From: an uncultured Opitutia bacterium
GTDB lineage: Bacteria > Verrucomicrobiota > Verrucomicrobiia > Opitutales > Opitutaceae
Length of the DNA: 64,000 nt
Assembly (NCBI GenBank): GCA_903896015.1
Contig: CAITWF010000016.1
Span: 1-64,000, forward strand
Reading direction: 5' to 3'
Positions 25,366-34,211 of this stretch are shown piece by piece. Position 1 is the first letter of the stretch. Each line of letters opens with the position of its first letter. The translations under genes were made by a program, and so were the position numbers. The notes beneath the pieces are model-generated. The model did not search any database, was not told the DNA's origin, and saw only the letters and a program-made list of their open reading frames with translations.

Positions 25366-27087
25366 ATGAGCGAACGAATTGTTGTTGATCCTGTCACCCG
25401 CATCGAAGGCCACCTCCGCATCGAGGCCGAAGTCAAAGACGGCAAAATCGTCGACGCTTGGAGCGCCGGCACGATGGTGCGCGGCCTCGAAATCATCCTC
25501 AAGGGCCGCGACCCGCGCGACGCGTGGGCCTTCTGCGAACGCGTCTGTGGCGTGTGCACCACGGTGCACGCGCTCGCGTCGTGCCGTTCGGTCGAGGACG
25601 CCCTCGGCATCAAGGTCCCGCCCGCCGCCGAGTTGATCCGCAATATCATGTATTGCGTGCAGAACGTGCAGGACCACGTGATCCATTTTTATCACCTGCA
25701 CGCGCTCGACTGGGTCGACGTCGTCAGCGCCCTCAAGGCCGATCCGAAGGAGACTTCGCGCATCGCGCAGAGTCTCTCGAATTGGCCGAAGAGTTCGCCC
25801 GGCTACTTCTCCGACCTGCAGAAACGCCTCAACGGCCTCGTACAGGGCGGCCAGCTCGGCATTTTCGCCAATGCCTACTGGGGCCACCCTGCCTACAAGC
25901 TCGCGCCCGAGGTCAACCTCATCGGCGTCGCCCATTACCTCGAGGCGCTCGAGTGGCAGAAGGAAATCATCAAGGTCCACACGATCTTCGGCGGCAAGAA
26001 TCCGCACCCGAACTATCTCGTCGGCGGTATGCCCTGCTCCATCAATCTCGACGAAGCCAACGCGATCAACGCGGAGCGCCTCGCGATGGTCGGAGATCTC
26101 CTCAAGCAGGCCCGCAATTTCGTCGAGCAGGTTTACTATCCCGATCTGATGGCGATCGCACCTTCCTATCTCGACTGGGCCGGCATCGGCGGCGGTTTGG
26201 AAAATTATCTCTGCTACGGCGATCTCCCGACGAACGGGTTCACCAACCTCGACAGCTACAAGTTCAAGCGCGGCGCGATCCTCGGCCGGAATCTCAACGA
26301 GGTCCTGCCCGTCGATCCGAAGGACACGCAGATCGAGGAGTTCATCGACAATTCCTGGTATGACTACAAGGACGGCTCGGTCACCGGTGGTCGTCATCCG
26401 TGGGCGGGTGAGACGAACCTGAAATACACGGGCCCGAAGCCGCCCTACCAGCACCTGGACGTCGACAAGAAATACTCGTGGCTCAAGACGCCGCGCTGGA
26501 AGGGCCACGCGATGGAGGTCGGCCCGCTCGCCCGCATGCTCGTCGGCTACGCGTCGGGTCAGGACGAAATCAAGGGTGCCGTCACCGAAGCGCTCGGCGC
26601 ACTCAAGGCGCCGCCAGCCGTTCTCTTCTCCACGCTCGGCCGCACCGCCGCGCGCGGCATCGAGGCGCGGCTCACCGCGAAGTGGGGCCTTGAGTTCTTC
26701 GACACACTCATCGCACTCATCAAGGCGGGCGACACGCGCACGTTCACGAAGGAGCTGTGGGAGCCGTCCACTTGGCCGACCGAGTGCAAAGGTGTCGGCA
26801 CCAGCGAAGCGCCCCGCGGCGCCCTCGCCCACTGGATTGTGATTAAGGACAAGAAAATCGAGAACTACCAACTCGTCGTCCCGAGCACCTGGAATGCGTC
26901 GCCCCGCGATGCAAAAGGCCAGCGCTCCGCCTACGAGGCTTCGCTCATCGGCACGCCCGTGCACGATCCGAAGCAACCCCTCGAAATCATCCGCACGATT
27001 CACTCCTTCGATCCGTGCCTCGCCTGTGCGGTGCATCTCTACGAGGACGGCGCCGAAGTTTCGCACCACGAACTGTTCGTCAAATAA
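25366..27087 (+). CDS. hyaB: NiFe hydrogenase large subunit
   Basis: Catalytic subunit that oxidises H2. It starts SERIVVDPVTRIEGHL. The L1 motif RVCGVCTTVHALASC supplies two active-site cysteines. The L2 motif near the end is DPCLACAVH, with C551 and C554. The maturation protease should cut after H557 and remove a 16-residue tail ending ELFVK. Length (573) is normal. It has no Tat signal and is exported in complex with the small subunit. A GGAG ribosome-binding site precedes the ATG. The presence of the cleavable tail means it needs the HyaD-type protease encoded two genes downstream. Confidence 0.96.
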   Translation: MSERIVVDPVTRIEGHLRIEAEVKDGKIVDAWSAGTMVRGLEIILKGRDPRDAWAFCERVCGVCTTVHALASCRSVEDALGIKVPPAAELIRNIMYCVQNVQDHVIHFYHLHALDWVDVVSALKADPKETSRIAQSLSNWPKSSPGYFSDLQKRLNGLVQGGQLGIFANAYWGHPAYKLAPEVNLIGVAHYLEALEWQKEIIKVHTIFGGKNPHPNYLVGGMPCSINLDEANAINAERLAMVGDLLKQARNFVEQVYYPDLMAIAPSYLDWAGIGGGLENYLCYGDLPTNGFTNLDSYKFKRGAILGRNLNEVLPVDPKDTQIEEFIDNSWYDYKDGSVTGGRHPWAGETNLKYTGPKPPYQHLDVDKKYSWLKTPRWKGHAMEVGPLARMLVGYASGQDEIKGAVTEALGALKAPPAVLFSTLGRTAARGIEARLTAKWGLEFFDTLIALIKAGDTRTFTKELWEPSTWPTECKGVGTSEAPRGALAHWIVIKDKKIENYQLVVPSTWNASPRDAKGQRSAYEASLIGTPVHDPKQPLEIIRTIHSFDPCLACAVHLYEDGAEVSHHELFVK

Positions 27088-27098
27088 CGGAGGCCACC

Positions 27099-27878
27099 AT
27101 GAATGGTTCCATCAACGGCTCGCACGACTACGCGCGCGTCTACGTGTGGGAGCAACCCGTGCGCTGGTTTCACTGGATCAACGCCGTCACGGTCATCGTG
27201 CTGGGCGCGACAGGCTGGCTCATCGCCAACCCGCCCGCCTTCATGAGCGAGACCGAGGCGTCGTTCAGCTACTGGTTCGGCGACGTCCGGTTCATCCACT
27301 TCGCCGCGGCGTATGTGTTCACGGCAAATTTCGCCTTCCGGCTCTACTGGTCACTCGTCGGAAACAAGTATTCGAAATGGCGGAATTTCTTTCCGCTGCG
27401 TCGCGCGCAGATCCGTCAAATCGGCGACGTGTTGAAGGTCGACATCCTGCAATCGACGCAAAAACCCGTCCACACGGTCGGGCACAACTCCATGGCCTAC
27501 TTCACCTACGCAGGCACGGGCCTGCTGACGGTGTTTCAAATCGCGTCTGGCTTTGCGCTCTACGCGCCGATGAGTGAGTCGTGGTTCCCGGCGCTGTTCA
27601 CGTGGGTGATGCCGCTGTTCGGCAGCGAATTTTCGCTGCGGATTTTCCACTACGCGGTGATGTGGGCATTCACCGTCTTCACAATCATCCACGTCTACCT
27701 CGTGTTCTACCATGATTACGTCGAGGGCCATGGTGTGCTCTCGTCGATGGTCGGCGGCTGGAAGTTTTTGGAGAAAAAGACGATCGCCGCCGAAGAAGCG
27801 TCGGGCATCTCGCCCTACCCTTCGAAGCCCACTACACCGGCTCCCGTGGCTCCGACGCAGGTCGCGAAGATCAACTGA
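27099..27878 (+). CDS. hyaC: Ni/Fe-hydrogenase b-type cytochrome subunit
   Basis: Di-heme membrane cytochrome that anchors the hydrogenase and passes electrons to quinone. The 259 residues have four hydrophobic segments. Heme ligands are typical: His in PVRWFHWINAV (helix 1), RFIHFAAAY (helix 2), and the paired His in FHYAVMWAFTVFTIIHVYLVF (helix 4), with the family signature YHDYVEGHG. The long open frame begins at 27015 inside hyaB, but the ATG at 27099 has a clear GGAGG 6 bases upstream. The C-terminal ~30 residues are Pro/Ala-rich and probably disordered. Confidence 0.95.
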   Translation: MNGSINGSHDYARVYVWEQPVRWFHWINAVTVIVLGATGWLIANPPAFMSETEASFSYWFGDVRFIHFAAAYVFTANFAFRLYWSLVGNKYSKWRNFFPLRRAQIRQIGDVLKVDILQSTQKPVHTVGHNSMAYFTYAGTGLLTVFQIASGFALYAPMSESWFPALFTWVMPLFGSEFSLRIFHYAVMWAFTVFTIIHVYLVFYHDYVEGHGVLSSMVGGWKFLEKKTIAAEEASGISPYPSKPTTPAPVAPTQVAKIN

Positions 27879-27884
27879 TCCAAC

Positions 27885-28412
27885 ATGCTGCTCCTCGACA
27901 CCACGCTGGTCGGCGAAGATTCACCTGTACCGGTCGCGCCCAATTTCGACGCGCCGGTGCTGATCCTCGCCGTCGGCAATCTACTGATGGGCGATGAAGG
28001 CGTCGGCGTGCACACGCTCCGCGCTCTGGAGCACGAACCGCTCGTGCCCGGGGCGCGACTACTCGACGGCGGTGTCGCGGGCGTGAATCTGCTCGAGGAC
28101 ATCCAGCGCGCCCGCGCCGTCATCATGATCGATGCGACGCGCGATGGCAGTCCCGCCGGCACGGTTAAGCTGCTCCGCCCGAAAACCGTTGGCGCGATCC
28201 CGCAGGGGCTTTCCGCGCACGATTTCGGCCTGAAGGATTTGTTCGCCGCCGCCGCTCTGCTCGGTGCAATGCCCGACGTGCATCTCTTCACGATCTCGGT
28301 CGTGGAGGTGAAGCCCATGTGCATCGAACTCTCGCCGCCGGTCGCCAGCGCGATCCCTGAAGTGCTGCACGCCGTGCGCGCGCTGGCCGCGCGCCTCGCC
28401 GCCGAAAACTGA
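27885..28412 (+). CDS. hyaD: hydrogenase maturation endopeptidase (HyaD/HupD type)
   Basis: A 175-residue nickel-dependent checking protease that removes the C-terminal tail of the large subunit after nickel insertion. The fold begins LILAVGNLLMGDEGVGVHTL (first metal Glu in GDEG), followed by LLDGGVAGVNLL, MIDA (second metal Asp region) and the late SAHDFGLKDL motif with the His. About 20 residues precede the conserved core, slightly longer than usual. It is 6 bases after hyaC. Confidence 0.93.
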   Translation: MLLLDTTLVGEDSPVPVAPNFDAPVLILAVGNLLMGDEGVGVHTLRALEHEPLVPGARLLDGGVAGVNLLEDIQRARAVIMIDATRDGSPAGTVKLLRPKTVGAIPQGLSAHDFGLKDLFAAAALLGAMPDVHLFTISVVEVKPMCIELSPPVASAIPEVLHAVRALAARLAAEN

Positions 28413-28418
28413 TCGCCC

Positions 28419-29111
28419 ATGCACGTTGACCTCACGCTGCTGATGATCAACGCCGCCGCCGTCGGCACGATTCACACGCTCGTCGGGCCGGATCATTACC
28501 TGCCATTCATCGTGCTGTCGCGGACGCGTAAGTGGTCGCTCCCGAAAACGGCGTGGATTACGCTCGCCTGCGGCCTCGGCCATGTCGGCAGTTCCGTCGT
28601 CATCGGGTTGATTGGCTACGCCCTCGGTGCGAGTCTCAAGCATCTCAGCATCATCGAGGCCTTCCGCGGCGAAGTGGCCGCTTGGATCTTGATTGCGTTC
28701 GGCCTCGTCTACGCGGCGTGGGGCCTGCATCGCGCACGCCGCACCGGTCCTGACGGCCACACCCACTCGCACGGCGGCTTCATGCACTCCGCCGATCACG
28801 TGCACGATCCGAAAACGGGCGAAACGATCAACCTCACGCCTTGGATTCTGTTTATCGTTTTCGCGTTCGGGCCTTGTGAGCCGCTGATTCCACTCTTCAT
28901 CTATCCGGCAGCAACGAGCGGCTGGGCGGCGGCTTTTGCGGTGGCGGCCGTCTTCGCCATCGCGACCTTGGTGGTCATGGTCTCCGTGGTGCTCGCATCC
29001 GCGTTCGGACTGGAACGCATTCCGCTGCGCACGTGGGGCCGTTACAGCCACGCGCTCGCCGGCGCGAGTATCGCGCTCACCGGCGGCGCGATTCAGGTAT
29101 TCGGACACTGA
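28419..29111 (+). CDS. probable nickel permease (UreH/NicO-like membrane protein)
   Basis: A 230-residue protein with about six membrane helices. Helix 1 carries HTLVGPDHYLPF (H19, D25, H26), the metal-binding HxxxxxDH pattern shared by nickel/cobalt permeases. A soluble loop at residues 111-130 is rich in histidine (PDGHTHSHGG, then HSADHVHD) and should bind nickel. A second conserved motif is FAFGPCEPLIPL. Its place directly after the hydrogenase protease gene (6-base gap) argues for supplying nickel to this enzyme. Annotation as a TauE-like or urease accessory protein is possible, but no urease genes are nearby. Confidence 0.8.
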   Translation: MHVDLTLLMINAAAVGTIHTLVGPDHYLPFIVLSRTRKWSLPKTAWITLACGLGHVGSSVVIGLIGYALGASLKHLSIIEAFRGEVAAWILIAFGLVYAAWGLHRARRTGPDGHTHSHGGFMHSADHVHDPKTGETINLTPWILFIVFAFGPCEPLIPLFIYPAATSGWAAAFAVAAVFAIATLVVMVSVVLASAFGLERIPLRTWGRYSHALAGASIALTGGAIQVFGH

Positions 29112-29160
29112 CGCTCGCGCTCACCCGCCCACGAACTAAGGCGCCCAACCCTTGAAAGAG

Positions 29161-29183
29161 TTTGTCACGTTTTACGTGACAAA
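29161..29183. terminator. perfect 10-bp hairpin between convergent genes
   Basis: TTTGTCACGT / ACGTGACAAA (29161-29170 and 29174-29183) with a TTT loop lies between the permease and the SUI1-like gene. The position suits a shared terminator, but neither strand has a clean T-run after the stem. A protein-binding palindrome is the alternative. Confidence 0.5.
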
Positions 29184-29199
29184 ACCCAAAACGGCAGGA

Positions 29200-29616
29200 T
29201 CAACCTCCCGCAAACACCGGCCGAAACCCCGCCTCGCTCAAAATCGCCGCGATTTTCTCGCGCTGATCGCCCTGAATTTCGATCGCGCCTTCCTTCACCG
29301 TGCCGCCGCAGCCGCAGGCGTTGCGCATTTTTTTCGCGAGCGATTCCTTTTCCGGCAGACTGATGCCGACAAAGCCATCGATCACCGTCACAGTCTTGCC
29401 ACCGCGGTTGCCGGTTTCCCGGCGGATGTCGACCCGGCCGCGATTCTTGGCCGGCGCAGCAGGTTTTGTTGTAGGCCCGGTCGATGACCGAGCTGCCAAG
29501 CCACCGGCCTGGGCTCCAATAGGTCCCGTCGGCAACCCCGCCCCGTTGAGCGCCGCGAACGGATTCTGCCCGAGCGCCGCACCACCATCGGTGGAAATCT
29601 TTTTTCCTTCGCTCAC
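29200..29616 (-). CDS. SUI1/eIF1-like translation factor (YciH family)
   Basis: A 138-residue protein with an eIF1-like C-terminal domain: VDIRRETGNRGGKTVTVIDGF, then KKMRNACGCGGTVKEGAIEIQGD, and a terminal RPVFAGG. This family may tune start-site selection on 30S ribosomes, as YciH does in E. coli. The N-terminal ~45 residues are low complexity. The GTG at 29616 overlaps the stop of the preceding gene (GTGA), implying translational coupling. An ATG at 29646 would add 10 residues. Confidence 0.9.
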   Translation of the reverse strand: MSEGKKISTDGGAALGQNPFAALNGAGLPTGPIGAQAGGLAARSSTGPTTKPAAPAKNRGRVDIRRETGNRGGKTVTVIDGFVGISLPEKESLAKKMRNACGCGGTVKEGAIEIQGDQREKIAAILSEAGFRPVFAGG

Positions 29617-29861
29617 GGCTGTGTCTTTCCCGCCCGGCCACCGCACGCGCCGACCGGGATATCGGTTTCTCCCCCGAGAAACATCAGCGCTTTCGCGTAG
29701 CTGCGGTTTTCGAGGAAATGGACGAGTTGCGGATGCAGCGTGCCGCGCCCGCGCGCGAGCGAATCGTCCAGCCGCGCCATCGAATCAGCAATGACCTGTC
29801 CATCAGCGGCCTTGATGCCGGCGAGGAGCGACATGAGGGATTCTTTTATCTGGGTTTCCAT
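29613..29861 (-). CDS. small conserved-looking hypothetical protein
   Basis: An 82-residue, mainly helical soluble protein. It starts METQIKESLMSLLAGIKAADG and contains LHPQLVHFLENRSYAKALMFL, ending with a Gly/Ala-rich tail. No family or motif recognised. It is coupled to the SUI1-like gene by a GTGA overlap, so the pair is probably expressed together. A ribosome-associated role is only a guess from that context. Confidence 0.65.
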   Translation of the reverse strand: METQIKESLMSLLAGIKAADGQVIADSMARLDDSLARGRGTLHPQLVHFLENRSYAKALMFLGGETDIPVGACGGRAGKTQP

Positions 29862-30013
29862 ACGGCGACGGCGTTATTACTAATGCCGCTGTTACCCACG
29901 TTAAGTCGCTTTGCAATCTCTCTTGTGGTCCGCGTCGCGCTTGAGTCTGGGGCCGGGATTCGTTTGGTTGACCGTTCATTTTCTCAACTCGCCGCCCTGC
30001 GCGGCCCGTTCCC

Positions 30014-32809
30014 ATGTCTCCCGTCAAATCCTCCTCCACCCTCCCCACGGCCGCCAACAGCGCCGTGATTGAAGCCGCCTACGACTCGTGGCTCCAGAAT
30101 CCCGACTCCGTCGACCCGACGTGGCGCGCGTTTTTCCAAGGTTTCAGCCTTGGCAGCAACGGTGCGACGCCCGCCGCCGCGCTTGAGTCCGCCGCCACCG
30201 GCGACGTGCCCGCCGCCGCGACCGCACCGATCATCGACAGCCTGAAGCAGTCGCGTGTCCACAACCTCATCGCGACCTATCGCATGCTCGGTCACCTCGA
30301 GGCGCACCTGGACCCGTTGGGCGAGCCGCCCGGGCCGCATACCAAGCTCGCGCTCGCAGCCTTCGAGTTGGGCGAAGCCGATCTCGACACCTCGTTCGAC
30401 CTCGGCACCTACCTCGGCGGCGGCCAGATGAAGCTTCGCGACGTCCTCATCGCGCTGGAGACGACCTACTGCGATCACATCGGCGTCGAATACATGCACA
30501 TTCAGGACGTCGAGGTGCGCCACTGGCTCCAGCAGAAGATGGAGTCGACGCGCAATCAGCCCGATTTCTCGAAGGCCGAAAAAGTCCGCATCCTGCGCCG
30601 CATCCACAAGGCCGAGCTCTTCGAGCGCTTTCTCCATACCAAATACGTCGGACAGAAACGCTTCTCCCTCGAAGGCGGCGAGACGATGGTCGCGGCTGTT
30701 GATTCCATCATCGAGCATTGCCCAAAATTCGGCGTCGAAGAAGTCGTCATGGGCATGGCCCACCGCGGCCGGCTCAACATCCTGACGAGCGTCATGCGCA
30801 AGCACTTCGATGTGCTCTTCGAGCAGTTTTCCGAGAACTACATTCCCGAGCAGGTCGGCGGTGACGGCGACGTAAAATACCACCTCGGCTACGAAGCGAT
30901 CCTTGAGACCGCCTCCGGCAAAAACGTCGAGGTCCGTCTCGCCGCGAATCCCTCCCACCTCGAGATCGTCAACCCCGTCGTCGAGGGCAAGGCCCGCGCC
31001 CGCCAGCGTGCGCGCGGCGCGATCGACGAGCGTTACCGCGTGCTGCCGCTGCTCATCCACGGCGACGCCGCGTTCGCCGGCCAGGGCATCGTCGCCGAGA
31101 CGCTCAATATGAGCCAACTCCCCGGCTACACGACCGGCGGCACGCTCCACATCGTCATCAACAACCAGATCGGTTTCACCACCGAGCCGCGCGATTCGCG
31201 CTCGACGCTCTACTGCACCGACGTAGCCAAAATGATCGAGGCGCCGATTTTTCACGTCAACGGAGACGATCCCGAAGCCGTGTGCTACATCGCCCGCCTC
31301 GCGCTTGAGTTCCGCGTGAAGTTCCAGCGCGACGTCGTGATCGACATGATTTGCTATCGCAAACACGGCCACAACGAGACCGACGAGCCGGCCTTCACCC
31401 AGCCGCTCCTCTACAAAAAAATTGCCGCCCACCCGCCAATCTCCGCCGTGCTCACCAAGAAGCTCGTCGCCGAGGGCGTGGTCACCGAGGCCAAGGCCGA
31501 CGCGATCAAGAGCGAGTATTCCGACGCGCTGGAAAAAAACCTTGAGATGGCGAAGGCCAGCGAGTCCGCGAAATCCGCCAAGCGCGCCGCCGCGGCCGAG
31601 ACGAAAAAGTTCGAGGGCTCCACTGCTGTCTTTCAGCCGGATTTCCACTTCCGGGCCGTCTCGACCGGCGTCAGCCGCGAGTTGCTCGACCGCACCGCGC
31701 GCGGCCTCGTCACGCTTCCGGAGACTTTCAAACCGAACCCGAAAATCAAACGCTTCCTTGACGCCCGTACGACCGCCTACGCGGCCGGCGGCCCGATCGA
31801 CTGGGGTTTCGGCGAGGCGCTCGCATTCGGCACGCTCGTGCTCGAAGGCGTGCCGATTCGGCTGAGCGGTCAGGACTGCGAACGCGGCACATTCAGCCAT
31901 CGCCATGCCGTCCTCCATGACATGGAGACGAATGAAGTCTTCGCTCCGCTGAAAAACCTCGATCCGCAGCAGGCGCGGTTCTGCGTCTACAATTCGCTCC
32001 TGTCCGAAGCCGCCGTGCTCGGCTTCGACTACGGCTACTCGCTCGATTTTCCGAACATGCTCTGCATGTGGGAAGCGCAGTTTGGCGACTTCGCCAACGG
32101 CGCCCAAGTCGTCATCGACCAGTTCCTCGCGGCCGGCGAGTCGAAGTGGCAGCGCACCAGCGGCCTCGTGCTGCTCCTCCCGCACGGCTACGAAGGCCAG
32201 GGGCCCGAGCACTCCTCCGCCCGTCTCGAACGCTTCCTCCAACTCTGCGCCGAGGACAACATCCAAGTCGCGAACATCACCACGCCCGCGAATTTCTTCC
32301 ACGCCCTCCGCCGTCAGGTGAAGCGCGACGTGAAGAAGCCGCTCGTCGTCATGTCGCCAAAGTCTCTCCTGCGCAGCCCGGCCGCCGTCTCGAAACTCGA
32401 CGAGTTCACCTCCGGTGGATTCCAGGAAATCATCGACGATTCCGCCGCGCCCGAAAAGCCGAAGCGCGTGATCTTCTGCTCCGGCAAAGTATACTACGAC
32501 CTCGTCGACTACCGCGCGAAAAATAAAATCGCCGACACCGCGATCGTGCGCATCGAGCAGCTCTATCCGCTCCACCGCAATAAACTCGCCAAGATCGCCG
32601 ATCACTACTCAAGCGCCCGCATCATCTGGGCGCAGGAAGAACCGCAGAACATGGGCGCCTGGTCCTATATCGCGCCGCAGCTCAGCGAAATCTTCGGCTT
32701 CCTCCCGCTCTACGCCGGCCGCGATGCTGCCGCGTCGCCCGCCGTGGGGGCGCTCTCCCTCCACCGCTTCGAACTCGCCGCCTTCCTCAACGACGCCTTC
32801 AATCTCTGA
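30014..32809 (+). CDS. sucA: 2-oxoglutarate dehydrogenase E1 component
   Basis: Thiamine-diphosphate enzyme that decarboxylates 2-oxoglutarate and transfers succinyl to the E2 lipoyl arm. The 931-residue length is normal for the homodimeric E1o. The N-terminal E2-binding peptide AVIEAAYDSWLQNPDSVDPTWRAFF is followed by a linker. The core follows: MGMAHRGRLNILTSVM, ANPSHLEIVNPVVEGKARA, HGDAAFAGQGIVAETLN (TPP site), INNQIGFTTEPRDSRS, then the second domain with SGQDCERGTFSHRHAVLHD and LLPHGYEGQGPEHSSAR. It is the first gene of sucA-sucB-lpdA. Confidence 0.97.
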   Translation: MSPVKSSSTLPTAANSAVIEAAYDSWLQNPDSVDPTWRAFFQGFSLGSNGATPAAALESAATGDVPAAATAPIIDSLKQSRVHNLIATYRMLGHLEAHLDPLGEPPGPHTKLALAAFELGEADLDTSFDLGTYLGGGQMKLRDVLIALETTYCDHIGVEYMHIQDVEVRHWLQQKMESTRNQPDFSKAEKVRILRRIHKAELFERFLHTKYVGQKRFSLEGGETMVAAVDSIIEHCPKFGVEEVVMGMAHRGRLNILTSVMRKHFDVLFEQFSENYIPEQVGGDGDVKYHLGYEAILETASGKNVEVRLAANPSHLEIVNPVVEGKARARQRARGAIDERYRVLPLLIHGDAAFAGQGIVAETLNMSQLPGYTTGGTLHIVINNQIGFTTEPRDSRSTLYCTDVAKMIEAPIFHVNGDDPEAVCYIARLALEFRVKFQRDVVIDMICYRKHGHNETDEPAFTQPLLYKKIAAHPPISAVLTKKLVAEGVVTEAKADAIKSEYSDALEKNLEMAKASESAKSAKRAAAAETKKFEGSTAVFQPDFHFRAVSTGVSRELLDRTARGLVTLPETFKPNPKIKRFLDARTTAYAAGGPIDWGFGEALAFGTLVLEGVPIRLSGQDCERGTFSHRHAVLHDMETNEVFAPLKNLDPQQARFCVYNSLLSEAAVLGFDYGYSLDFPNMLCMWEAQFGDFANGAQVVIDQFLAAGESKWQRTSGLVLLLPHGYEGQGPEHSSARLERFLQLCAEDNIQVANITTPANFFHALRRQVKRDVKKPLVVMSPKSLLRSPAAVSKLDEFTSGGFQEIIDDSAAPEKPKRVIFCSGKVYYDLVDYRAKNKIADTAIVRIEQLYPLHRNKLAKIADHYSSARIIWAQEEPQNMGAWSYIAPQLSEIFGFLPLYAGRDAAASPAVGALSLHRFELAAFLNDAFNL

Positions 32810-32824
32810 AAATGCTACACTTCT

Positions 32825-32848
32825 AATTCACACTCATCGACGTGAATT
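32825..32848. promoter_or_regulatory. AT-rich spacer with inverted repeat between sucA and sucB
   Basis: AATTCAC (32825-32831) and GTGAATT (32842-32848) form perfect 7-bp arms around 10 bases, in a 119-base AT-rich spacer that stands out from the GC-rich surroundings. It could be an operator for an internal promoter in front of sucB or a weak attenuator: the right arm runs into TTTT. A second imperfect pair (GGAAT...ATTCC) follows. Confidence 0.4.
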
Positions 32849-32928
32849 TTGGGAATCCAAACTTTCTGAATTCCTCAATATTCCCTCTTATTAGTGCGCT
32901 TTAGTGGTTTCAAAAAAAATCTCCCACC

Positions 32929-34125
32929 ATGGCCTTAATCGAAGTCAAAATTCCGCCGATGGGCGAATCCATCACCTCCGGCATCCTCGCCAAGTGGCAC
33001 GTCGCCGACGGCACGGTCGTTAAGAAAGATCAACCGATCTTCGAACTCGAAACCGACAAAATCACGAGCGAAGGCACCGCCGAGGCCGCGGGCACCATCA
33101 GCTTCAAGGCCGCCGCCGGAGACGAAGTAAAAATTGGCCAAGTCGTCGCGACGATCGATTCATCCGCGACCGACAGCTCAGCCGCGCCCGTCGCCGCCGC
33201 TCCCGCGGCCGTCGCGAAGGAGGCCACGCAATCTCCCGCCGTCCGCCGTCTCGCCGCTGAGACCAACGTCGATCCCGCGGTAGTCGCTGGCACCGGTAAA
33301 GCGGGCCGCGTCACGAAGGGCGATATGCTCGCTGCGACTGAAGCGAAACCGGCGTCCGCTCCAGCCGCGCCGGTTGCCGCTGCTCCGGCCATCGCGCCGA
33401 AAATTTCCGCGCCCGTCGCCACCGGCGAACGCCAGACGCGCAAGAAAATGACACCCCTTCGCGCGAAGATCGCCCAGCGACTCGTCGCCGCGCAACATGA
33501 GGCCGCGATGCTCACGACCTTCAACGAGGTTGACATGTCCGCCGTCATGGCGCTCCGCGCCAAATATCAGGACGACTTCGTAAAGAAGAACGGCCTCAAG
33601 CTCGGCTTCATGTCATTCTTCGCGAAAGCCGTCGTTCACGCGCTCCGCGAAGTCCCCGGCGTCAACGCCCAGATCGACGGCGATAGCATCGTTCAGAATC
33701 ACTACTTCGACATCGGCATGGCCGTTTCCACGGAGAAAGGCCTGATGGTTCCCGTCGTGCGCAACTGCGACACGCTCGGCATGGCCGACATCGAGAAGGC
33801 CATCGGCGACGTCGCCAAGCGCGCGCGCGACGGCAAAATCACGCTCGCCGATCTTGAAGGCGGCGTCTTCACGATCACCAACGGCGGCATCTTCGGCTCG
33901 ATGCTCTCCACTCCAATCATCAACCCGCCGCAAGCCGCCATCCTCGGCCTCCACGTGATCAACGAACGCCCGATCGCGCTCAACGGCCAAGTCGTCATCC
34001 GCCCGATGATGTATCTCGCACTCAGCTATGATCACCGCCTCGTCGACGGCAAGGAAGCCGTCACCTTCCTCGTGAAAGTGAAGCAAGCGATCGAAGATCC
34101 GGCCCGCCTCATCATCGGAATCTGA
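32929..34125 (+). CDS. sucB: 2-oxoglutarate dehydrogenase E2 (dihydrolipoyl succinyltransferase)
   Basis: Core subunit that moves succinyl from E1 to CoA. The 398 residues contain one lipoyl domain with the lipoylated K44 ([13 protein letters not shown]), an Ala-rich hinge, and an E1/E3-binding domain ([26 protein letters not shown] begins near residue 102). The catalytic domain starts about residue 165 and ends with [12 protein letters not shown], His about residue 369 and Asp about 373. The sequence type ([10 protein letters not shown], single lipoyl) is SucB rather than pyruvate E2. Confidence 0.96.
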   Translation: MALIEVKIPPMGESITSGILAKWHVADGTVVKKDQPIFELETDKITSEGTAEAAGTISFKAAAGDEVKIGQVVATIDSSATDSSAAPVAAAPAAVAKEATQSPAVRRLAAETNVDPAVVAGTGKAGRVTKGDMLAATEAKPASAPAAPVAAAPAIAPKISAPVATGERQTRKKMTPLRAKIAQRLVAAQHEAAMLTTFNEVDMSAVMALRAKYQDDFVKKNGLKLGFMSFFAKAVVHALREVPGVNAQIDGDSIVQNHYFDIGMAVSTEKGLMVPVVRNCDTLGMADIEKAIGDVAKRARDGKITLADLEGGVFTITNGGIFGSMLSTPIINPPQAAILGLHVINERPIALNGQVVIRPMMYLALSYDHRLVDGKEAVTFLVKVKQAIEDPARLIIGI

Positions 34126-34129
34126 TTTC

Positions 34130-34198
34130 GTAGGGGCGCGCCTTGTGCGCGCCCTCCGACGCTCCTTCAATCCGGGCGTGGACAAGCCACGCCCCTAC
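34130..34198. repeat. family B palindromic repeat copy (well preserved)
   Basis: It opens GTAGGGGCGCGCCTTGTGCG and closes GACAAGCCACGCCCCTAC, with the two ends complementary. Each half also contains its own small palindrome. It fills the gap between sucB and lpdA. Other copies: 17962-18012, 37407-37463, 37979-38038 (decayed), 49774-49828; a short relative lies at 43123-43151. Confidence 0.85.
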
Positions 34199-34211
34199 AA
34201 CAAAATCTCTC

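Noticed and set aside
24523-27069. 848-codon open frame antisense to the hydrogenase structural genes
   Set aside because: It lies exactly opposite two well-conserved genes in GC-rich DNA, has biased Asp/Glu/Arg composition and no recognisable domain; it is a shadow of codon bias.
29984-32605. 873-codon open frame antisense to sucA
   Set aside because: Same situation: a full-length shadow of a conserved gene, without motifs or a ribosome-binding site.
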